Shown here one piece after another: positions 51,444 to 58,429 of a stretch of 64,000 bases of DNA; the stretch's first letter is position 1; the number at the start of each line of letters is the position of its first letter. Position numbers and translations under genes: made by a program. The notes beneath the pieces were generated by a model. It had not been told where the DNA came from, searched no databases, and was given only the letters and a program-made list of their open reading frames with translations. Source of the DNA: Bacteroidales bacterium. Lineage in GTDB: Bacteria > Bacteroidota > Bacteroidia > Bacteroidales > WCHB1-69. The DNA lies in assembly GCA_017394765.1 (NCBI GenBank), contig JAFPXF010000002.1:62001-126000 (forward strand), in the 5' to 3' direction.

Positions 51444-52334
51444 ATGCAATTCCAGGATTTCATCGACTATTTGAAATACGAGAAGCGGGTGTCGCCACAC
51501 ACGGTGACGGCATACGAGCATGATTTGTCGCAGTTTTTCAGCTACTTAGAAGAAAAACTCGAAATTCATCAACTGTCAGATGTTCATAGCGAGGATATCC
51601 GCTCTTGGATTATATCCCTGTTGGAGGATGATTCTTTGGAGGCAAAATCGGTGAACCGGAAGATCAGCGCGGTTCGGGCATTCTATCGTTACAAATTAAA
51701 AATCAAAGAATTAACAGTCAATCCGACCCTCACCATCCATGCCCCGAAGATACCCAAAAAACTGCCTCAATATGTGGAGCAGAAGGATATGGAGCATCTT
51801 TTCTCCGACATTCCGTTTGAGGAAACGTTCGAGGGTTTGCGCGACCGCACCATCCTCGAACTCTTCTACGCCACCGGCATGCGTCTTTCCGAACTGCTGA
51901 ATGTCAAAACACAAGACATTCATTTACAAGACAATACCATAAAAGTTTTGGGGAAACGCAATAAAGAAAGGGTCATTCCGTTCGGAAATAAGATGGAAGA
52001 GTTATTGACAATGTACTTGGAAAACTTGGAAAAAAAATTTTGCGGAGATACCGAAAATAATTATATCTTTGTCACCGAGAATGGAAAGCAGCTTTACGCG
52101 AAAGCTGTCTACAGAATAGTTCGAAAATATTTGGATATGGTGACCACAATCGACAAGCGCAGTCCGCACGTGATCCGGCACACTTTCGCCACCCACCTGC
52201 TCAACAAGGGGGCGGACCTGAACGCCATCAAAACCATCCTGGGTCACAGCAGTCTGGCAGCCACCCAAGTATATACGCACAACTCCATCGAGCAACTCAA
52301 GTCGATATACAATCAAGCTCATCCAAGAGCATAA
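51444..52334 (+). CDS. xerC: tyrosine recombinase XerC/XerD
   Basis: 296 residues. Core-binding N-terminal domain, then the catalytic domain with R147 (ATGMRLSELLN), H243 and R246 (HVIRHTFATH), H268 (LGHSSLAATQ) and nucleophile Y277 (QVYTH). Acts at dif to resolve chromosome dimers. The rpsU-xerC-hpf context identifies it as the housekeeping recombinase rather than a mobile-element integrase. Confidence 0.93.
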   Translation: MQFQDFIDYLKYEKRVSPHTVTAYEHDLSQFFSYLEEKLEIHQLSDVHSEDIRSWIISLLEDDSLEAKSVNRKISAVRAFYRYKLKIKELTVNPTLTIHAPKIPKKLPQYVEQKDMEHLFSDIPFEETFEGLRDRTILELFYATGMRLSELLNVKTQDIHLQDNTIKVLGKRNKERVIPFGNKMEELLTMYLENLEKKFCGDTENNYIFVTENGKQLYAKAVYRIVRKYLDMVTTIDKRSPHVIRHTFATHLLNKGADLNAIKTILGHSSLAATQVYTHNSIEQLKSIYNQAHPRA

Positions 52335-52358
52335 TTCATAAACAAAAAGGAGGTTTTT

Positions 52359-52694
52359 ATGAAAATTAACATCAATTCCGTACACTTCAAAGCGGACCAG
52401 AAACTGGAAACTTTCATCACCGAGAAGGTGGAGAAACTCAACAAGCTGCACGACGGCATCCTGGGTGCCGATGTCGCACTGAAGCTGGAGAACACCGAGG
52501 CTCCGGAGAACAAGACAGTTGATATCCGCATGAACATCCGCGGCTACGACGCCCGCGCCGGTAAGACGGCCAAATCCTTCGAGGAGGCCACAGACCTCGC
52601 CGTTGATGCACTCAAGAAGCAATTGCAGAAAACCAAGGAGAAATTCCAGAACAAAAGGCCTGATGGAGAGATCTCCTTCGAGGAGAAAGAATAA
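52359..52694 (+). CDS. hpf: ribosome hibernation factor, HPF/RaiA short form
   Basis: 111 residues of the S30AE fold: MKININSVHFKADQKLETFI, VEKLNKLHDGILGADVALKL, YDARAGKTAKSFEEATDLAV. Blocks the A and P sites in stationary ribosomes. Short type without the dimerising C-terminal domain. AAAAAGGAGG precedes the ATG, one of the stronger ribosome-binding sites seen here. Confidence 0.93.
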   Translation: MKININSVHFKADQKLETFITEKVEKLNKLHDGILGADVALKLENTEAPENKTVDIRMNIRGYDARAGKTAKSFEEATDLAVDALKKQLQKTKEKFQNKRPDGEISFEEKE

Positions 52695-52712
52695 TCCCGA
52701 TATTTCTTCTAT

Positions 52713-52744
52713 AAAAAAAACCGGCAGGAATGCCGGTTTTTTTA
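52713..52744. terminator. terminator between hpf and the SIMPL gene
   Basis: AAAACCGGCA / TGCCGGTTTT stem with A and T runs on both sides; can serve both convergent genes. Confidence 0.85.
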
Positions 52745-52766
52745 TTTACAACACATTGTCTTACCG

Positions 52767-53504
52767 TTATTTCACGTAATAGGTCAAACGCATGTTGATG
52801 CTGGCGCGTTTCTCCTTGGAAGAAGTGTTGAAGGCGCCGCCCCAGGTGTAATCTTCCTCGGAAGAGTTGGGCTTGGTGATCTGGAACACGCCCATGTTGG
52901 CGCTCTTGAGGTCACCCAGTTTGGCACCGGCATTCTTGGTGATGGTTTCGGCACGGTTTTTCGCATCTTGCGAAGCTTCCGCCAGCATCTGGATTTTCAG
53001 ATCCGACAGCTTCGTGTAGTAGTACTCAGGATTGTTGTTGTTGATCATGATGTTCTGGTCGTACAGTTCCGCGATGTCGCGGGTGAGCGCCTCTATTTTT
53101 TCGATGTCACGAGACTCTATGCGCACCACCTGTTTGGCTGCATATCCCGTGAAGTTTTCCCGCCAGTGACCGTTATCATCATAATAGTTGTTATAGGTAG
53201 GAGATGTTGTAATTTTCTTAAAATCAATCTCTTTATCCGGAATGTTCGCTTTTTTGAGATAAGCTTTCACGATTTCATTCTGCTCCTTCAGCTTACTGTA
53301 GGCCTGTTTCATATCCATATCCTTGGCCGAATAATTGAACTCCCAGACGATGAGATCTGAGGTGAAGTCCTTTTCCGCCAAACCGACGATAGAAACCGTT
53401 TTCTGCGGCTTTTTGGTTTGATAAAAGGCCACGCCAATGGCTATAGCGGCCAAAAACAACCCGATGCTGGCGATAATTGCAATAGGAACCCATCTGTTTT
53501 TCAT
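52767..53504 (-). CDS. SIMPL (DUF541) domain protein
   Basis: 245 residues from the ATG at 53504. N-terminal membrane anchor (PIAIIASIGLFLAAIAIGVAF) then the SIMPL/DUF541 domain: VSIVGLAEKDFTSDLIVWEF, AVKQVVRIESRDIEKIEALT and the C-terminal RASINMRLTYYVK. Periplasmic oligomers; function unclear. The family name comes from mouse SIMPL. A usual length. Confidence 0.88.
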   Translation of the reverse strand: MKNRWVPIAIIASIGLFLAAIAIGVAFYQTKKPQKTVSIVGLAEKDFTSDLIVWEFNYSAKDMDMKQAYSKLKEQNEIVKAYLKKANIPDKEIDFKKITTSPTYNNYYDDNGHWRENFTGYAAKQVVRIESRDIEKIEALTRDIAELYDQNIMINNNNPEYYYTKLSDLKIQMLAEASQDAKNRAETITKNAGAKLGDLKSANMGVFQITKPNSSEEDYTWGGAFNTSSKEKRASINMRLTYYVK

Positions 53505-53572
53505 AACCTTGATAATTTTAAATGTTAATAAATCGGCACGTATAACGTGAGATGAACAATTATATTGTGTCA

Positions 53573-53622
53573 AATTGAACCTTAAACCTTAAACTATGAA
53601 CCTTGAACTGTATAGCTTGAAA
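53573..53622. repeat. TTGAACCTTAAACC / CTTGAAC word repeats
   Basis: Five degenerate copies of TTGAACCTTAAACC-type words in the gap between the divergent SIMPL and hydrogenase operons. Confidence 0.7.
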
Positions 53623-53696
53623 CCTCTCCCATATCACCAACTTCTCCGCCCCAAAAATCCCCACTTTTTTTGATAGTCCCGTATCGTTTTTTTTTA

Positions 53697-53704
53697 TACC
53701 TTTG
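53697..53704 (+). promoter_or_regulatory. hydrogenase operon promoter -7 box
   Basis: TACCTTTG, 78 bases before the first start codon. Confidence 0.7.
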
Positions 53705-53782
53705 CCGCGCTAAAAATATGGTCAAATTTTATCGTAAATAACGATTAAACAATAAAATAAATCTACAACCAAATTTTATAGT

Positions 53783-54178
53783 ATGGAAAAAATAAAATCA
53801 TTGGCAGATCTCAAGAAAAAGAGAGAAGAGTTGCAGTCCAAGATTGAATTGCGCGAAGGCGGCGAGAACGTCGAGAACCTCGTGCAAGTCAAGGTGGCTA
53901 TGGCAACCTGCGGTATCGCTTCCGGCGCAAAACAGACCATGGAAGCCATCATTGAGGAATGCAACAAGCAAAATGTCAAGGCTGTTGTGACTCAGACGGG
54001 CTGCATGGGCTACTGCTATGCTGAACCTACCGTCGAAGTTAAGAAACCCGGTCACGACCCCATCGTCTTCGGTCACGTGGACACCAAGAAGGGCCAGGAA
54101 CTCGTCACCAAATACATCATGCAAGGTGAGATTCTGGAAGGCGTCATCCCGGTAAATTACGAAAAAATCGACAAATAA
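53783..54178 (+). CDS. HndB-like [2Fe-2S] thioredoxin-fold subunit
   Basis: 131 residues. Coiled-coil N-terminus (SLADLKKKREELQSKIEL) then a thioredoxin-like ferredoxin domain with Cys ligands in VAMATCGIASGAKQ and VVTQTGCMGYCYAEPTVEV. Matches HndB of NADP-reducing hydrogenases and the accessory subunit of HydABCD. First gene of the operon; hydB follows 18 bases later. Confidence 0.9.
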   Translation: MEKIKSLADLKKKREELQSKIELREGGENVENLVQVKVAMATCGIASGAKQTMEAIIEECNKQNVKAVVTQTGCMGYCYAEPTVEVKKPGHDPIVFGHVDTKKGQELVTKYIMQGEILEGVIPVNYEKIDK

Positions 54179-54196
54179 CCAGTAAGGAGGTCAGTT

Positions 54197-55990
54197 ATGG
54201 CAAATTATAAATACCACATTCTGCTCTGCGGCGGTACGGGATGTACGGCCTCAGAAAGCCCCAAAATCAGAGAGAATTTTGTTCAAATTCTGAAGGAAAA
54301 GAATCTTTCCGACGATGTGCAGGTCGTGACCACCGGTTGCTTCGGCTTCTGCGAGAAAGGCCCCATCGTGAAGATTCTTCCCGATAACACCTTCTACACC
54401 CAGGTGAAGCCCGAAGACGCCCTCGAGATCGTCAACGAGCACATCATCAAAGGTAGAAAAGTGCAGCGCCTGCTGTATGAGGACCCCGAGAACAAGGCTC
54501 ACATCTCCGACTCCAAGCACATGGGTTTCTACAAGAAACAGATGCGTATCGCCCTTCGTAACTGCGGTTTCATCGATCCCGAAAACATCGACGAATACAT
54601 CGCACGTGATGGTTACAAGGCATTGGCCAGCGTTCTGGAGCAACATGATCCCGCTGCCACCATCGACGTCATCAAGAAGTCCGGTCTTCGCGGCCGCGGC
54701 GGCGCCGGTTTCCCCACCGGTTTGAAGTGGGAGCTCTGCGCTAAGAACGCTGCCGACCAGAAATACATCATCTGCAATGCTGACGAGGGTGACCCCGGCG
54801 CATTCATGGATCGTTCCATCTTGGAAGGCGACCCGCACTCCATCATCGAGGCTATGGCCATCGGCGGCTTCTGTATCGGCGCCACCATCGGTTTGGTCTA
54901 TATCCGCGCTGAATACCCGTTAGCTATCCACCGCCTGCAAGTCGCTATCGACCAGGCTCGTGAGTACGGCCTCCTCGGCAAGAACATCTTCGGCACGGAC
55001 TTCGATTTCGACATCATCCTCCGCTACGGTGCCGGCGCATTCGTTTGCGGTGAGGAGACCGCTCTGATCCACTCCATGGAAGGCCAGCGCGGTGAGCCCA
55101 CCTTCAAACCCCCGTTCCCGGCCGTTTCGGGTTACATGAAGAAACCCTCTAACGTGAACAACGTCGAGACCTACGCCAACATCCCGGTTATCATCAACAA
55201 GGGTTGGGAATGGTTCTCCTCCATCGGCACTGAAAAGTCCAAAGGTACGAAGGTGTTCGCATTGGCCGGCCAAATCAACAACGTCGGTTTGATCGAGGTG
55301 CCTATGGGTATCACCCTTCGTGAGGTCATCTACGAAATCGGCGGTGGCATCAAGGGCGGCAAGAAGTTCAAAGCCGTGCAAACCGGCGGTCCTTCCGGTG
55401 GCTGCTTGACCGAGAAGTTCCTCGACACCCCGATCGACTACGACAACCTCGTGGCTGCCGGCTCCATGATGGGCTCCGGCGGTATGATCGTCATGGACGA
55501 GACCTCCTGCATGGTCTCCGTCGCTAAATTCTACCTTGACTTCACCGTGGAGGAATCCTGCGGTAAGTGCACCCCATGCCGTATCGGTAACAAGCGTCTG
55601 AGCGAAATCCTCGACCGCATCACCAAGGGTAACGGCACCATGGAAGACCTCGCCCTGCTGAAGAACCTCAGCCACGTCATCAAAGACACGGCGCTCTGCG
55701 GCTTGGGTCAGACCTCCCCGAACCCCGTCTTGTCCACCATCGACAACTTCTGGGATGAGTACGTGGCTCACGTGACCGAGAAGAAATGCCCTGCCGGACA
55801 GTGCAAGGCCCTCAAACAGTATGTCATCGACGCTGACAAGTGTAAAGGTTGTACGGCCTGCGCCCGCAACTGCCCCGTCGGCGCCATCAAGGGCACGGTC
55901 AAGATGCCTCACGAAATCAACCAGGAACTCTGTATCAAGTGCGGTACATGTATTGAGAAATGTAAATTCGGTGCAATCAGTATTATTTAG
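54197..55990 (+). CDS. hydB: hydrogenase flavoprotein subunit (HydB/HndC, NuoF-like)
   Basis: 597 residues. N-terminal thioredoxin-like [2Fe-2S] domain (LLCGGTGCTASESPK ... TGCFGFCEKGP), NuoF core with NADH/FMN-binding GLRGRGGAGFPTGLKWE and CNADEGDPGAFMDR, SLBB region, [4Fe-4S] ligands SCGKCTPCRIGNK, and C-terminal 2[4Fe-4S] ferredoxin (CKGCTACARNCPVGAI, CIKCGTCIEKCKFGAI). The NAD(P)H/flavin part of an electron-bifurcating or NAD(P)-linked hydrogenase. Preceded by AGGAGG-like AAGGAGGTC. Codons are strongly GC-ended, as in highly expressed genes here. Confidence 0.95.
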   Translation: MANYKYHILLCGGTGCTASESPKIRENFVQILKEKNLSDDVQVVTTGCFGFCEKGPIVKILPDNTFYTQVKPEDALEIVNEHIIKGRKVQRLLYEDPENKAHISDSKHMGFYKKQMRIALRNCGFIDPENIDEYIARDGYKALASVLEQHDPAATIDVIKKSGLRGRGGAGFPTGLKWELCAKNAADQKYIICNADEGDPGAFMDRSILEGDPHSIIEAMAIGGFCIGATIGLVYIRAEYPLAIHRLQVAIDQAREYGLLGKNIFGTDFDFDIILRYGAGAFVCGEETALIHSMEGQRGEPTFKPPFPAVSGYMKKPSNVNNVETYANIPVIINKGWEWFSSIGTEKSKGTKVFALAGQINNVGLIEVPMGITLREVIYEIGGGIKGGKKFKAVQTGGPSGGCLTEKFLDTPIDYDNLVAAGSMMGSGGMIVMDETSCMVSVAKFYLDFTVEESCGKCTPCRIGNKRLSEILDRITKGNGTMEDLALLKNLSHVIKDTALCGLGQTSPNPVLSTIDNFWDEYVAHVTEKKCPAGQCKALKQYVIDADKCKGCTACARNCPVGAIKGTVKMPHEINQELCIKCGTCIEKCKFGAISII

Positions 55991-56005
55991 TGAAAGGTGA
56001 ACAAT

Positions 56006-57793
56006 ATGGATACAATTAAATTAACAATAGACAATAGAGAAGTTGAAGTGCCGAAAGGTACTACGATTCTTAACGCCGCAAAGCAGATGGGTATCTCCAT
56101 CCCCACCCTTTGCCACTTTGAATTCAAGGGCATGGATGTCCACAACAGACCTGGTGGATGCCGTCTCTGTGTCGTGGAGGTCGCTGGCCGCCGTAATCTG
56201 GCGCCCGCCTGCGTCACCGAATGTATGCCCGACATGGTGGTCCGCACCAACTCGATGCGCGTGATCAACGCCCGCCGCACGGTGCTCGAGCTCATGCTCT
56301 CCGACCACCCGAACGACTGTCTGCAATGCGCCAAGAGCGGCAAGTGCGAGCTCCAGGCTCTCGCCATCCGCTTCGGCATCCGCAGCAACCCGTTCGTAGG
56401 CCCCGACCACGTTCAGTCCAGCTACCAGATCGAGGTTTCTCCCTCTATCATCCGCGACATGAACAAGTGCGTCATGTGCCGTCGTTGCGAAATGATGTGT
56501 AACGAGATGCAGACCGTGGGTGCCCTCTCCGCTATCGAGCGTGGCTTCCCGGCAGTCGTCTCCACCGCCTTCAACCAACACCTCGACCACTCTCCGTGTA
56601 CGTTCTGCGGACAGTGCGTTGCCGTGTGTCCTGTGGGCGCTCTTACCGAAGTCGATAACACTGCAAAGGTTATCCGCGCCATCGTGGATCCCAGCAAGAA
56701 GACGGTTGTCCAAGTGGCTCCCGCCGTGCGTGTGGCTCTCGGTGAGGAATTCGGCATGAAACCCGGTTCCATCGTGACCGGCAAGCTCACCGCCGCCCTC
56801 AAGGCCCTCGGTTTCGACTATGTGTTCGACACCGACTGGAGTGCTGACTTGACCATCATGGAAGAGGGTACCGAGCTCCTCGGCCGCCTCAAGAGATTCC
56901 TTGGTGGCGACAAGGATGTCAAGCTGCCTATCCTGACCTCCTGCTGCCCGGCATGGGTGAACTTCTTCGAGCACCAGTTCCCGGAACTGAAGGAACTGCC
57001 CTCCACCGCGAAATCCCCGCAACAGATGTTCGGCGCCATGGCAAAGACCTATTTCGCCGACAAAATCGGCGTGAAACGCGAAGACATGGTCTGCATCTCT
57101 GTGATGCCCTGCCTCGCCAAGAAGTACGAGTGCGGTCGTGACGAGTTCAAGGTGAACGGCAATCCTGATGTCGATTTCTCCATCACCACCCGCGAGCTGG
57201 CCGCCCTCATCAAACAGGCCAACATCGACTTCACGAAACTTCCCGAGGAAGAGTTCGACAGCCCGCTCGGCGAATCCACCGGCGCTGCCGTCATCTTCGG
57301 CACCACCGGCGGCGTGATCGAGGCTGCTGTGCGTACCGCCTACGAAGTCTATACTGGAAAACAGTGTCCGAAAATCGACTTCGAGGAACTGCGCGGTCTG
57401 GAAGGCATCCGTTCCGCCACCATCGACTTCGACGGCCTGCCGATCAACATCGGTATCGCACACGGCTTGAAAAACGCCCGCAAGCTGTTAGAGGACATCA
57501 AGGCTGGCAAGTGCAACTTCCACGCCATCGAGATCATGGCCTGCCCTGGCGGCTGTATCGACGGCGGTGGCCAGCCCCTGCACCACGGCAACGGCGACAT
57601 CATCAAAGCCCGTTGGGAAGCTATCTATCAAGCAGACAAGGAAATGCCGATCCGTAAATCCCACGAGAACCCGTCCATCCAAACTCTCTACAAGGAATTC
57701 CTGGGCGAACCGTGCGGTCACAAATCGCATGAACTGCTGCATACCCACTATTTCGACAGACAAACGACCGTTGAAGTGGATTTGAACAAATAA
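56006..57793 (+). CDS. hydA: [FeFe]-hydrogenase catalytic subunit
   Basis: 595 residues from the ATG at 56006, with AAAGGTGA just upstream. In order: [2Fe-2S] domain (CHFEFKGMDVHNRPGGCRLC), the HC3 His-containing cluster (HPNDCLQCAKSGKCELQ), two [4Fe-4S] clusters (CVMCRRCEMMCNE, CTFCGQCVAVCPVGA), then the H-cluster motifs L1 TSCCPAW (311-317), L2 MPCLAKKYE (367-375) and L3 ACPGGCIDGGGQP (512-524), and the small subunit-like C-terminus. Modular group A3-type layout, as in bifurcating HydA. Maturases HydE, HydF and HydG are not in the window. Confidence 0.96.
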   Translation: MDTIKLTIDNREVEVPKGTTILNAAKQMGISIPTLCHFEFKGMDVHNRPGGCRLCVVEVAGRRNLAPACVTECMPDMVVRTNSMRVINARRTVLELMLSDHPNDCLQCAKSGKCELQALAIRFGIRSNPFVGPDHVQSSYQIEVSPSIIRDMNKCVMCRRCEMMCNEMQTVGALSAIERGFPAVVSTAFNQHLDHSPCTFCGQCVAVCPVGALTEVDNTAKVIRAIVDPSKKTVVQVAPAVRVALGEEFGMKPGSIVTGKLTAALKALGFDYVFDTDWSADLTIMEEGTELLGRLKRFLGGDKDVKLPILTSCCPAWVNFFEHQFPELKELPSTAKSPQQMFGAMAKTYFADKIGVKREDMVCISVMPCLAKKYECGRDEFKVNGNPDVDFSITTRELAALIKQANIDFTKLPEEEFDSPLGESTGAAVIFGTTGGVIEAAVRTAYEVYTGKQCPKIDFEELRGLEGIRSATIDFDGLPINIGIAHGLKNARKLLEDIKAGKCNFHAIEIMACPGGCIDGGGQPLHHGNGDIIKARWEAIYQADKEMPIRKSHENPSIQTLYKEFLGEPCGHKSHELLHTHYFDRQTTVEVDLNK

Positions 57794-57833
57794 TTCTGTT
57801 TCAGTATTCATCAATAATTAAAAAAACACCATT

Positions 57834-58328
57834 ATGGATAAGATAATTATCAAAATGAAAAAGGAAGTCAGCGACAAGATTATTGAGATCTGCGACAGAT
57901 TCAATAATGCTCCTGGCGAATTGATTAACGTTCTGCACCAGACACAGGATTATCTGGGTTACCTTCCCGCTGAGGCTCAAGAGTTGATTGCGGAGAGACT
58001 GCACATCCCGACCGCAAAGGTCTATGGCGTTGTCTCTTTCTACTCTTTCTTCACCATGCAACCGAAGGGTAAATATCCGGTTTCTGTGTGTATGGGTACG
58101 GCTTGCTACGTGCGTGGCGGCGAAAAGATTCTGGAATCCTTCGAAAAAGAACTGGGCATCATGCCTGGTGAAACGGACAAGGACGGCCTCTTCTCCCTCA
58201 CCTCGCTTCGCTGCGTCGGCGCCTGCGGTCTGGCCCCCGTGGCTTTGGTTAACGGCAGAGTCTATGGCCGTCTCGCCCCCGCGAATGTGAAAAACATCGT
58301 GAACGAGTACAGAGACATGGAAAAATAA
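57834..58328 (+). CDS. hydC: hydrogenase [2Fe-2S] subunit (HydC/HndA, NuoE-like)
   Basis: 164 residues of the 24-kDa NuoE type: LINVLHQTQDYLGYLPAEAQ, VYGVVSFYSFFTMQPKGKYP, cluster ligands SVCMGTACYVRGGE and LRCVGACGLAPVALVN. With HydA and HydB it completes an HydABC-type complex. Here it is last in the operon, whereas hydC/hndA is usually first. A strong terminator follows. Confidence 0.94.
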   Translation: MDKIIIKMKKEVSDKIIEICDRFNNAPGELINVLHQTQDYLGYLPAEAQELIAERLHIPTAKVYGVVSFYSFFTMQPKGKYPVSVCMGTACYVRGGEKILESFEKELGIMPGETDKDGLFSLTSLRCVGACGLAPVALVNGRVYGRLAPANVKNIVNEYRDMEK

Positions 58329-58350
58329 TCCGTGGATCGTATGATATGAG

Positions 58351-58381
58351 AAAAAGGCGTCGCGATTGCGACGCCTTTTTT
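58351..58381 (+). terminator. hydrogenase operon terminator
   Basis: Perfect 13-bp stem AAAAAGGCGTCGC / GCGACGCCTTTTT, loop GATT, T-tail. Confidence 0.92.
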
Positions 58382-58429
58382 ATGATTGTTTAATAGTGCA
58401 GGATCTTGTGGATAAAAAACACTGTGAAA

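Noticed and set aside
51444..52334. Tyrosine recombinase considered as an integrase of a mobile element or of hsdS inversion
   Set aside because: It lies in the conserved rpsU-xerC-hpf context, far from hsdS, with no tRNA attachment site; housekeeping XerC fits better.
56021..57463. Minus-strand frame of 480 codons in the hydrogenase region
   Set aside because: Antisense to hydA; its His/Asp/Val-rich composition is typical of a shadow frame, and it has no domain.
53783..57793. Hydrogenase genes considered as respiratory complex I
   Set aside because: The large subunit has the H-cluster motifs L1-L3 of [FeFe]-hydrogenase, and no membrane subunits follow.
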